The notes: generated by a model from the letters alone, not told the origin. A stretch of DNA of 7,074 bases from UBA4615 sp049422085 (GCA_049422085.1 JBMSOD010000165.1:1-7074), one strand, 5' to 3'. Shown: positions 1 to 5,918, counted from the stretch's first letter. Translations and numbers: made by a program.

Positions 1-301
1 CCGTGCCCTGCAGGGCACGCAGCGCCGAACGGCACAGGTCTGACCAGGCCTTGGGGCTCAGAGGCGAGGACTCACCTGCCGAGACCAGAAGCACCCGCTC
101 GATGCCTGCGGCGCCGGGCAACAGCAGCGTGGCGCCCGCCTTGCTGCCGAGGTCCTTTCGTTTGAGGGCGGCCCCGATCAGACCACCCAGAGCGGTATCG
201 AGGGCCTGAGCTGCGGCCAGAGGCTTGCCCTTGCTTACGGCCACAATGGCGCAGGCCGTGCGGGTCTTCTCGGGGGAGGATGTCTTCGTGCTAAATTGCA
301 T
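1..301 (-). CDS. pepA: Leucyl aminopeptidase (PepA), N-terminal part, cut by the window edge
   Basis: The reverse strand is open from an ATG at 301-299 to the window edge, giving about 100 residues beginning MQFSTKTSSPEKTRTACAIV. This resembles the N-terminal macro-like domain of PepA (peptidase M17): a short beta strand, then an LDxxLGGLIGAALKRKDL-type segment, a TLLLPGAAGIERVLLVSAG strand pair, and the start of the next helix. M17 enzymes are cytoplasmic hexamers that use two metal ions to remove N-terminal residues such as leucine from peptides. In some bacteria PepA also binds DNA in regulation and plasmid resolution. The catalytic C-terminal domain lies outside the window, so metal ligands cannot be checked. 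The start is supported by an AGGTGA Shine-Dalgarno four bases upstream. Divergent pepA next to lptF is a common proteobacterial arrangement and supports the call. Confidence 0.88.
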   Translation of the reverse strand, partial: MQFSTKTSSPEKTRTACAIVAVSKGKPLAAAQALDTALGGLIGAALKRKDLGSKAGATLLLPGAAGIERVLLVSAGESSPLSPKAWSDLCRSALRALQGT

Positions 302-305
302 TGAT

Positions 306-311
306 TCACCT
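306..311 (-). promoter_or_regulatory. Ribosome binding site of pepA
   Basis: On the minus strand AGGTGA lies four bases before the ATG of pepA. It fixes the pepA start at 301. Confidence 0.7.
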
Positions 312-321
312 GATTGCGCTG

Positions 322-336
322 CGGGCCTGCGGCCCG
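322..336. other. GC-only hairpin in the pepA-lptF divergent gap
   Basis: Inverted repeat CGGGCC / GGCCCG with a 3-base loop, within the 58-bp gap. If pepA is transcribed from the TATACT at 352-347, this hairpin would sit in the pepA leader about 10 bases upstream of its ribosome binding site. There is no T tract on either side, so it is not an intrinsic terminator. A regulatory role is only a possibility. Confidence 0.35.
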
Positions 337-346
337 GACCCGGCCG

Positions 347-352
347 AGTATA
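347..352 (-). promoter_or_regulatory. Possible -10 element for pepA
   Basis: On the minus strand the hexamer TATACT (5 of 6 matches to the sigma70 -10 consensus) would start transcription near 340, leaving a leader of about 40 nt before pepA. No good -35 was found at the expected distance; the corresponding positions fall inside lptF codons 4-6 and read CCTGTT. The same bases overlap a plus-strand TATAAG at 349-354. Confidence 0.3.
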
Positions 353-359
353 AGCCTCC

Positions 360-1457
360 ATGCTCTTCAAACAGGCACTTCGCCGGGATCTGTTCAACCT
401 CTCTGGCGCTGTCTTTGCGGTGCTGTTCATCGTCATGGTGACCACCTCGCTGGTCCGCCTGCTTGGACGTGCTGCCACCGACCGGGTGGCTTCGGCCGAC
501 GTCCTGCCCCTGATCGCCTTCGCCTCGATCAACACCATCCCCATCCTGATGGGGCTCACCTTGTTCATCACGGTGTTGCTCGTCGTCTCGCGCGCCTTTC
601 GGGATTCCGAAATGGTGGTCTGGTTTGCCAGTGGCCTGAGCCTGAGCGCCTGGATCCGCCCGGTGCTCGAATTCGCCTTGCCCTTCGTTGGTGTGATCGC
701 CGTGGTCTCGCTCGGCGTGGGGCCCTGGGCGAACCGGCAGGCTGACGAATTGCGCCAGCGCTTCGAGCGTCGGGAGGATGTGTCCATGGTCTCGGCGGGC
801 CAGTTTCGCGAGTCGAGTCAGGCCGACCGCGTGTTCTTCGTGGAGTCCCTGAACGAGGATCGAACCGAAGTGCGTAATGTGTTCGTGAGCCAGAGCGCCG
901 GGGATCGACTGACGGTGGTGGCCTCGAGCGGCGGTCGCATCATCACCGAGCCCGACGGCAATCGATTTCTGATCCTCGAGGATGGTCAGCGCTGGGATGG
1001 CACCTGGGGCACCGCGCAATACCGCTTCATGATGTTCGAGCGCTACGGCATTCGACTGCAGGCCCCTTCGCCTTTGTCGGATGTGACGATTGCCAAGGCG
1101 CAGCCCAGCTGGCTGCTGTTCACGGATCCCAGCGCGGTCAATCTGGGCGAGTTGGCCCGTCGGGTGGGTGCCCCTCTGTCGGCATTGATCGTCGCGGTTG
1201 CCGCCATTCCGCTGGCCTTTGTCAATCCCCGCGCCGGTCAGTCGGTCAATCTGATCGTCGCCCTGCTCTTCTACCTGATCTACAGCAATGCGGGCAGCGT
1301 GATGCAGGCCTGGGTGGCGCAGGGGCGGGTGAGCTTCGCGGTCGGTTTGCTCGCACCGCATGCGGCCGTACTTGCGGTGGTGGCCTGGCTGTTCTGGCGG
1401 CGCATCAGCCTGTGGCGCAGCGTCTGGGGGATCGTCACCGGATGGGTGCGCCGATGA
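360..1457 (+). CDS. lptF: LptF, LPS export ABC transporter permease subunit
   Basis: 365 aa. LptF pairs with LptG and the ATPase LptB (not in the window) in the inner membrane to extract lipopolysaccharide and push it along the LptC-LptA-LptDE bridge. Layout: three N-terminal membrane segments at about 12-36, 48-77 and 99-123; a periplasmic beta-jellyroll at about 130-260, rich in short strands (FVSQSAGDRLTVVASSGGRI, FLILEDGQRWDG); then membrane segments at about 268-289, 296-316 and 325-346. The EMVVWFASGLS stretch (84-94) after the second segment is typical of the YjgP/YjgQ family and corresponds to the cytoplasmic coupling region facing LptB. Length is usual for the family. The start is well fixed because an in-frame TAA lies at 351-353, only 9 bases upstream, and the next Met is inside the first membrane segment. 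No Shine-Dalgarno is visible. It overlaps lptG by 4 bases. Confidence 0.95.
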   Translation: MLFKQALRRDLFNLSGAVFAVLFIVMVTTSLVRLLGRAATDRVASADVLPLIAFASINTIPILMGLTLFITVLLVVSRAFRDSEMVVWFASGLSLSAWIRPVLEFALPFVGVIAVVSLGVGPWANRQADELRQRFERREDVSMVSAGQFRESSQADRVFFVESLNEDRTEVRNVFVSQSAGDRLTVVASSGGRIITEPDGNRFLILEDGQRWDGTWGTAQYRFMMFERYGIRLQAPSPLSDVTIAKAQPSWLLFTDPSAVNLGELARRVGAPLSALIVAVAAIPLAFVNPRAGQSVNLIVALLFYLIYSNAGSVMQAWVAQGRVSFAVGLLAPHAAVLAVVAWLFWRRISLWRSVWGIVTGWVRR

Positions 1458-2587
1458 GGGTCATCACCCGTTACCTTGCCAAGGAAATCACCTGGGGCGT
1501 GCTTCTGGTGCTGCTGGCCTTTCTGGGATTGTTCGCCTTCTTCGATCTGGTGAGCGAGTTCGATGACCTTGGCCAGGGGGGGTACCGCATTCAGCATGCG
1601 CTGCTCTATGTGGCGCTGAACCTTCCGGGGCGGGTCTACGAATTGATGCCCATCGCGGCGCTGATCGGGGCGGTGTACGCGCTCGCCCGGTTCGCCTCGC
1701 AATCCGAGTTCACTGCGATGCGTGCGGCCGGCATGGGACGCGCCGCGGCGCTCCGGGCGATGCTCGTTCCGGCGCTGGGGTTTGTGGTGTTCACGGCCCT
1801 GATGGGCGAGGTGATCGCGCCGCCCTCCGAGCGGCTGGCGCGACAGGTGCGCACCCTGGCCAAAGGCGGTGTGCCAGCGGGTCTTCTGCGATCGGGGGCG
1901 TGGATCAAGGATACGGTTCGGGATGCCGAGGGGCAGGCTCAGGGGGTGCGGTTTCTCAATGTCGGGCAGCTCGATGGGCAAGGTGACATGCAGCGCTTGC
2001 AGGCCTACGAGTTCGATCAGGCCTTCGTGCTGCGCTCGGTCCTGCGGGCAGCCAGGGGTCGTTATCAGGGGGAAGGCCTGTGGCTTTTGAGCGAGGTTGA
2101 GGAAACGCGTTTTTTGTCGCGTCCTGCCCCCGATGGTGGCGCCGGCTGGGCGAGTCAGTTCACCCGTGAAGCCGAGCGGTCATGGCGTACCGGAATCGAC
2201 CCGGAGCTCTTGAGGGTGGCGATGGTCGATCCGGCCAGAATGTCGGTGATCGCGCTGGCCCAGTTCACCCGCCATCTTGACGAGAACCGGCAGGCCGCAG
2301 AACGGTATCGAATTGCCTTGTGGAAAAAGATCATCTATCCGCTTGCGGTGGTGGTGATGATGGTGCTGGCCCTGCCCTTTGCGTATCTGCAGGTGCGCGC
2401 GGGCACCATGGGCTACAAGGTCTTCATCGGCATCCTGATCGGTATCGTCTTTCACTTCATGAACGGACTGTTTTCTCACCTTGGCCTGCTCAATACCTGG
2501 CCTGCCTGGCTTGCGGTCAGCATTCCGAGCCTGACCGTGCTGTCGCTCGCCATGGTCATGCTGTTTTTTGTAGGACGCATGCGATGA
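1454..2587 (+). CDS. lptG: LptG, LPS export ABC transporter permease subunit
   Basis: 377 aa from the ATG at 1454, which overlaps the lptF stop as ATGA; the first residues MRVITRYLAKEITWG match the usual LptG N-terminus. Alternative in-frame starts at 1412 and 1442 would add residues unlike the family. Membrane segments lie at about 13-33, 55-79 and 103-122; a periplasmic jellyroll covers roughly 130-265; further segments lie at about 293-312, 322-342 and 350-373. Family signatures are VYELMPIAALIGAVYALARF followed by SEFTAMRAAGM (coupling helix region, 61-94) and ALWKKIIYPLAVVVMMVLAL leading into PFAYLQVRAG (288-317). The protein works with LptF and LptB in LPS extraction. Its 3' end overlaps the cbiX start by another ATGA. 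Confidence 0.95.
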   Translation: MRVITRYLAKEITWGVLLVLLAFLGLFAFFDLVSEFDDLGQGGYRIQHALLYVALNLPGRVYELMPIAALIGAVYALARFASQSEFTAMRAAGMGRAAALRAMLVPALGFVVFTALMGEVIAPPSERLARQVRTLAKGGVPAGLLRSGAWIKDTVRDAEGQAQGVRFLNVGQLDGQGDMQRLQAYEFDQAFVLRSVLRAARGRYQGEGLWLLSEVEETRFLSRPAPDGGAGWASQFTREAERSWRTGIDPELLRVAMVDPARMSVIALAQFTRHLDENRQAAERYRIALWKKIIYPLAVVVMMVLALPFAYLQVRAGTMGYKVFIGILIGIVFHFMNGLFSHLGLLNTWPAWLAVSIPSLTVLSLAMVMLFFVGRMR

Positions 2588-2952
2588 CTCAGGCGATTGA
2601 GGCGGTGGTGTTGTTTGGGCATGGCTCGCGCGATCCGCGCTGGGCCCAGACCATGTTTGCGGTCGCGCAGCGTCTGGAGGCCCTTGCACCAGGTTTGCCG
2701 GTGCGCTGCGCCTACCTTGAATTCATGCGGCCCGACCTGCCCGAGGTGCTTCGAGCGTTGTATGGGTCGGGCTTGCGCCGCATCCGGGTTTCGCCTGTCT
2801 TTCTGGCGGCCGGCGGCCATGTGTTGAGAGATCTTCCCGAGTTGGTCGCTTCGGTCCGGGCCGAGTGCCCGGGTCTGGAGGTAGAGATCCAGCCGGTTCT
2901 GGGGGCCGCCCCGGGCGTGATCGAAGCGCTTGCGCAAGCCGCCTCGTCATGA
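2584..2952 (+). CDS. cbiX: Short CbiX/SirB-type chelatase (sirohydrochlorin cobalto- or ferrochelatase family)
   Basis: 122 aa. The start ATG overlaps the lptG stop codon, implying translational coupling. The protein opens with a beta strand and the chelatase signature AVVLFGHGSRDPRW (7-20; His13 is the expected metal or proton-handling residue). It continues through AYLEFMRPDLPEVLRAL (43-59), a strand RRIRVSPVFLAAGGHVLRDL (65-84) with the second conserved His79, and a last strand VEIQPVLGAAPGVI. This is one class II chelatase half-domain. Small single-domain CbiX proteins are known to act as homodimers inserting Co or Fe into sirohydrochlorin, for cobalamin or siroheme. The metal used here cannot be read from sequence. 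No other cobalamin or siroheme gene is in the window, so the function rests on the family alone. A role outside tetrapyrrole synthesis is possible. Confidence 0.82.
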   Translation: MTQAIEAVVLFGHGSRDPRWAQTMFAVAQRLEALAPGLPVRCAYLEFMRPDLPEVLRALYGSGLRRIRVSPVFLAAGGHVLRDLPELVASVRAECPGLEVEIQPVLGAAPGVIEALAQAASS

Positions 2953-3082
2953 AGCGCCAGACCGGCGTCAGGCTGTCGATCGCTTGTTCAATGAACGAGG
3001 CTGTCTGTTGCCCGACTGTCCATCGCCTGTCCAGCCCGCCTGAAATTTCTTCAGACACAATCGATTCGGGCCTTGAAAATGC

Positions 3083-3113
3083 TGGAACCGCACGGGGGAT
3101 AGCGTGCTAGAGT
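3083..3113 (+). promoter_or_regulatory. Possible extended -10 promoter of the candidate sRNA
   Basis: TAGAGT at 3108-3113 matches the sigma70 -10 at four positions including the key T-A and final T, and is preceded by TGC, giving an extended -10 (TGn). The best -35-like hexamer is TGGAAC at 3083-3088, a weak match with a 19-base spacer. An extended -10 can compensate for this. Predicted transcription start is near 3120. Confidence 0.35.
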
Positions 3114-3120
3114 GCAACGC

Positions 3121-3245
3121 ATTGAGCGACGCGGCAGGCCAGTGAATCCAGGATTCCAGCCAGCCAGGGTCGGTCAAGAGGAGGAGGAGAGGCAGCCGAA
3201 GGGCTGCCACGTTCAGGGCGCTCGGCAACGAGCGCCTTTCTTTTT
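3121..3245 (+). ncRNA. Candidate intergenic small RNA, about 125 nt
   Basis: The interval looks like a self-contained RNA unit: a possible extended -10 promoter just upstream, potential hairpins, and an intrinsic terminator at its end. The 5' part can fold with GGCAGG (3133-3138) against CCAGCC (3160-3165, one A-A mismatch), enclosing GAATCC/GGATTC (3144-3156). A purine-only tract at 3176-3192 with repeated GGA follows and is predicted unpaired. Next come a 7-bp hairpin GGCAGCC / GGCTGCC with a GAAG loop (3191-3208) and the terminator hairpin (3217-3236). No ATG or GTG follows the SD-like tract at a usable distance, arguing against a small protein. I do not recognise a known family. Alternatively this is the 3' untranslated end of the lptF-lptG-cbiX transcript, from which an sRNA could be processed. 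The 5' end is an estimate. Confidence 0.5.
3217..3245 (+). terminator. Intrinsic terminator with GCAA tetraloop
   Basis: Perfect 8-bp stem GGCGCTCG / CGAGCGCC closed by a GCAA (GNRA) loop at 3217-3236, followed directly by TTTCTTTTT. The T tract is on one side only, so it works for plus-strand transcripts. It would end the candidate sRNA and any read-through from lptF-lptG-cbiX. Confidence 0.88.
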
Positions 3246-3300
3246 GTGCCGTTCAAAGCGAGCGGTCTCCTGGGCAGCTTCCTGTAAGCGCCGACCGGTT

Positions 3301-3329
3301 TTTCAGCGGCTGCGGCTTTGGGCTATCAT
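3301..3329 (+). promoter_or_regulatory. Possible promoter of tRNA-Ala
   Basis: TATCAT at 3324-3329 is a five-of-six match to the -10 consensus and ends 13 bases before the mature tRNA. The expected -35 position, 17 bases upstream (3301-3306), reads TTTCAG, a weak match. Because a strong terminator lies at 3217-3245, the tRNA needs its own promoter, which supports this site. Confidence 0.45.
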
Positions 3330-3342
3330 TTGAGGCTTGATT

Positions 3343-3418
<76 letters not shown>

Positions 3419-3424
3419 TCATTC

Positions 3425-3459
3425 AACGCCCAACCCCTATCGGTTGGGCGTTTTCATTT
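3425..3459 (+). terminator. Intrinsic terminator of tRNA-Ala
   Basis: Perfect 11-bp stem AACGCCCAACC / GGTTGGGCGTT with a 6-base loop (CCTATC), followed by a T-rich tail TTTTCATTT. It lies 6 bases after the tRNA CCA end and 30-odd bases before the next gene, separating the two transcription units. Confidence 0.92.
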
Positions 3460-3491
3460 GTACGTTGAACTCTTCCCCAGGGCTGCTGACC

Positions 3492-5027
3492 ATGTCTTCG
3501 ATCGTCTCTCCCGCCATCCGCATCCACCCGCACGACAATGTCGTGATCGCGCGTCGTCAGTTGCTCGGCGGCACGGTGCTGACCGAAGAGGGCGTGACGG
3601 TGGCGGGGCTCGTGCCCCCGGGCCACAAGCTGGCCACGCGGGCCATTGCCGTGGGCGAGGCAGTGCGCCGCTATGACCAGATCATCGGCCATGCCACCCA
3701 GCCCATCGCTGCCGGCCAGCATGTGCATGTGCACAACCTGGCCTACGCGGACTTTGCCCGCCATCATGAGCCCGGCGCCGGGGTGCTGCCCACCGCCTAT
3801 GTGCAGACTCCCGCGACCTTCCAGGGCATTGTCCGTGCCGACGGACGCGTGGCCACGCGCAACTACATTGGTGTGCTCACCAGCGTGAATTGTTCGGCGA
3901 CGGCCGCGCGGGCCATCGCCGATCACTTTCGTCGGGACATCCGGCCCGAAGCGCTGGCCGACTACCCCAATGTGGACGGCGTGGTCGCCCTGACCCACGG
4001 CATGGGCTGCGCCACCGACAGCGAGGGGGAGGAGTTGCGCGTGCTCAGGCGCACGCTGGGCGGCTATGCGCGTCATGCCAACTTCGCCGCTGTGCTGGTG
4101 GTGGGCCTGGGCTGCGAGACCAATCAGATCCAGGGATTGATTGCGCAGGAAGGCTTGGCCGAAGGTGCAAAGCTGCAGACCTTCAGCATCCAGGACACGG
4201 GCGGCACGGCGCGGACTGTGGCGCATGGCGTGGCGCTCATCAAGCAGATGCTGCCCGAGGCCAACCGCGTGCAACGTGTGCCGGTGCCGGCAAGCCACCT
4301 GGTGGTGGGGCTGCAGTGCGGCGGCAGTGACGGCTACTCGGGCATCAGCGCCAACCCGGCCCTGGGTGCGGCGGTAGACCGTCTGGTGCGCCATGGCGGC
4401 ACGGCCATCCTGTCTGAAACGCCCGAGATCTATGGCGGTGAGCATCTGCTCACGCGTCGCGCTGCAAGCCGTGAAGTGGCCGACAAGCTGCTGGCGCGCA
4501 TCGCCTGGTGGGAAGCCTATACAGCGCGCAACGGCATGAAGATGGACAACAATCCTTCTGCAGGCAACAAGGCGGGCGGGCTCACCACCATTCTGGAAAA
4601 AAGCCTGGGCGCCATCGCCAAGAGCGGCACCACCTCCCTGGTGGATGTTCTTGAATTTGCCGAGGCGGTCCGGGCGCGTGGCTTTGTCTACATGGACACA
4701 CCGGGCTATGACCCGGTCTCGGCCACAGGGCAGGTGGCCGGCGGCGCCAACCTGATCTGCTTCACCACCGGCCGCGGCTCGGCTTACGGCTGCGCGCCCA
4801 GCCCCTCGCTCAAGCTGTCGACCAACACGGCTCTCTGGACCCGGCAGCAGGAAGACATCGACATCGACTGCGGCACCATCATTGATGGCCTGGAGTCGGT
4901 GGACGAAGTCGGTGAGCGCATCTTTCGCCTCATGCTCCAGACCGCCTCAGGCCAGGCCACCCGCAGCGAGCTGCATGGCTACGGGCAAAACGAGTTTGTG
5001 CCCTGGCAGCTGGGTGCGGTGATGTAG
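3492..5027 (+). CDS. UxaA/GarD-family sugar-acid dehydratase (altronate dehydratase-like)
   Basis: 511 aa, full length for the family (E. coli UxaA and GarD are about 500-520 aa). Members are cytoplasmic metal-dependent enzymes that dehydrate aldonic or aldaric acids (D-altronate, D-galactarate) to 2-keto-3-deoxy acids. The N-terminal SAF-type domain (about 8-85) has IHPHDNVVIARRQL, GHKLATRAI and GQHVHVHN. A linker follows, then the catalytic region with FQGIVRADGRVATRNYIGVL (110-129), NCSA (133-136), THGMGCA (168-174), GLGCETNQI (205-213), QCGGSDGYSGISANPALGAA (275-294), SETPEIYGGEHLLTRRA, NPSAGNKAGGLTTILEKSLG, and DTPGYDPVSATGQVAGGANL with TGRGSAYGCAPSPSLKL. Conserved Cys and His at these sites are candidate metal ligands. 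The frame stays open upstream through the tRNA, but the start at 3492 is chosen because the family N-terminus begins there. Only a weak AGGG precedes it. Substrate is not determined: no uronate or aldarate gene is adjacent. Confidence 0.9.
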   Translation: MSSIVSPAIRIHPHDNVVIARRQLLGGTVLTEEGVTVAGLVPPGHKLATRAIAVGEAVRRYDQIIGHATQPIAAGQHVHVHNLAYADFARHHEPGAGVLPTAYVQTPATFQGIVRADGRVATRNYIGVLTSVNCSATAARAIADHFRRDIRPEALADYPNVDGVVALTHGMGCATDSEGEELRVLRRTLGGYARHANFAAVLVVGLGCETNQIQGLIAQEGLAEGAKLQTFSIQDTGGTARTVAHGVALIKQMLPEANRVQRVPVPASHLVVGLQCGGSDGYSGISANPALGAAVDRLVRHGGTAILSETPEIYGGEHLLTRRAASREVADKLLARIAWWEAYTARNGMKMDNNPSAGNKAGGLTTILEKSLGAIAKSGTTSLVDVLEFAEAVRARGFVYMDTPGYDPVSATGQVAGGANLICFTTGRGSAYGCAPSPSLKLSTNTALWTRQQEDIDIDCGTIIDGLESVDEVGERIFRLMLQTASGQATRSELHGYGQNEFVPWQLGAVM

Positions 5028-5081
5028 CTGGAGTCGAGAGGGATGACGCGCAGCTGAAATGGGGAACGAAGACCGTGGGCT

Positions 5082-5828
5082 TCAGCGGCTCTGATGGGCC
5101 CGCATGAAGCTGCGGATGTGGCGCAGTGCGAGCGCAATCCGCTCGCTTGGCTCTTTCCAGGGATAAAGACTCACCTGTGAGTTGGGCGCGAGCATGGCCG
5201 ACTCCATGGCGACTGCGTAAGGGTGCGCCGGAATGTCATCGGGCAGGATCAGGACTGGCGTCTGACACTGCCGCACGAAATCGCGGCTGACCGTGAAGAC
5301 AAAGTCATCGCGCTCACGATACATCCGGGTCAGGAATCGATCGACCTGTTCTGGCCCGACCTCGGGGCGACGCGCCATGAAGGCAGGGCCCCAGCCTGTA
5401 CTGTTGGATTGATAGAAGAAGTCGCGCTGTTCCGGGCGAGATCCGCTGGGTTGAACGATCACTGCTGCCGCGATCCGGTCGCCTGCCCGCTTGAGCAGAT
5501 TCCAGGTCATGGGCCCACCGATGCAAAAGCCCATCACGATGAAGCGCTCGCAACCCAGGTGGTCCATCAGGGCCAGCTGATCATCGGCAAAGGCGTCCCA
5601 GGGCCGGTCGGGCTCGAGCGGCCCGCTGGACTGCCCCCCGTTGGCATGGCGAAGATCGCCCGCAATGCACCGGTATTCATCGCTGAACTCGGCCATCGGA
5701 TCAAACGGCCCCTTGCGCATGAAGTTGAGATCCGAGTTGAGGCCACCGCCAGGAATGATCAACAGCGGAAAGCCACTGCCTGCGGTCTCGAAATGGATAC
5801 GTACATTATCGCGTTCAAAAAACGGCAT
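5082..5828 (-). CDS. Alpha/beta hydrolase fold protein with cysteine at the nucleophile position
   Basis: 248 aa. The fold is indicated by the first strands (VRIHFETAGSGFPLLIIPGG, with a GGG oxyanion-loop-like motif at 27-29), RCIAGDLRHANGGQS (53-67), the nucleophile elbow FIVMGFCIGG (96-105), a cap-like helical region with many aromatic and charged residues (135-185), and the strand PVLILPDDIPAHP (191-203). The elbow reads G-F-C-I-G, so Cys102 takes the place of the usual Ser, as in dienelactone hydrolase (G-x-C-x-G). Asp197 or Asp198 is the likely acid. Where most relatives carry the catalytic His after the last strand, this protein reads YPWKEPSER, with no His; His202 is the nearest candidate. 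Substrate unknown. The start has an AGGAAA ribosome site 7 bases upstream. It converges with the dehydratase gene (54-bp gap without a clear terminator) and diverges from the CoA-transferase gene. Confidence 0.85.
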   Translation of the reverse strand: MPFFERDNVRIHFETAGSGFPLLIIPGGGLNSDLNFMRKGPFDPMAEFSDEYRCIAGDLRHANGGQSSGPLEPDRPWDAFADDQLALMDHLGCERFIVMGFCIGGPMTWNLLKRAGDRIAAAVIVQPSGSRPEQRDFFYQSNSTGWGPAFMARRPEVGPEQVDRFLTRMYRERDDFVFTVSRDFVRQCQTPVLILPDDIPAHPYAVAMESAMLAPNSQVSLYPWKEPSERIALALRHIRSFMRAHQSR

Positions 5829-5835
5829 GGAGGGG

Positions 5836-5841
5836 TTTCCT
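5836..5841 (-). promoter_or_regulatory. Ribosome binding site of the alpha/beta hydrolase gene
   Basis: AGGAAA on the minus strand, 7 bases before the ATG at 5828. It supports that start. Confidence 0.6.
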
Positions 5842-5910
5842 GCAGGGTGAGTTCAGGATCAGTATGCCGGGGTTTCGCCGCGCAGTAAGGCGATGACGAC
5901 AGACACTATC

Positions 5911-5918
5911 GGAGGAGA
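5911..5918 (+). promoter_or_regulatory. Strong ribosome binding site of the CoA-transferase gene
   Basis: GGAGGAGA ends one base before the ATG at 5920, so the core GGAGG is 4-5 bases from the start. It decides this start over later in-frame Met codons (first at residue 34). Confidence 0.8.

Larger units (their letters stand above)
2953..3342. other. Non-coding interval between cbiX and tRNA-Ala
   Basis: 390 bases without a convincing protein gene. From 2953 to about 3080 I see no structured element. From 3083 to 3245 it holds a possible promoter, a candidate small RNA and a strong terminator (listed separately), and from about 3301 a possible tRNA promoter. A 53-codon frame (2949-3110) starts with ATGA overlap to cbiX but loses its G/C third-position bias after about ten codons, so I do not call it a gene. 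Confidence 0.6.

Noticed and set aside
2..19. Perfect 18-bp palindrome at the left edge
   Set aside because: It lies inside pepA coding sequence and encodes an ordinary R-A-L-Q-G-T stretch. One palindrome in GC-rich code is not evidence of a site.
306..1361. 351-codon open frame on the minus strand
   Set aside because: Antisense shadow of lptF. It is rich in His, Gln, Arg and Asp without domain character, as expected opposite a membrane protein gene in GC-rich DNA.
3072..3103. CTTGAAA resembling a heat-shock sigma32 -35 element
   Set aside because: No CCCCAT-like -10 follows at the required distance; the next bases are G-rich instead.
3112..3333. 73-codon frame across the candidate sRNA
   Set aside because: It begins with GTG at the -10 element, passes through the terminator hairpin and T tract, and has no domain or codon bias.
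3423..4445. 340-codon open frame on the minus strand
   Set aside because: Antisense shadow of the dehydratase gene; low-complexity His/Gly/Arg composition, and it runs through the tRNA terminator.
5053..5086. GCTGAA / TTCAGC inverted repeat in the convergent gap as a bidirectional terminator
   Set aside because: Only 6 bp with a 22-base loop and no T tract on either strand.
5223..5888. 221-codon open frame on the plus strand over the hydrolase gene
   Set aside because: The opposite strand carries a clear alpha/beta hydrolase with a ribosome site; this frame has no recognisable domain.
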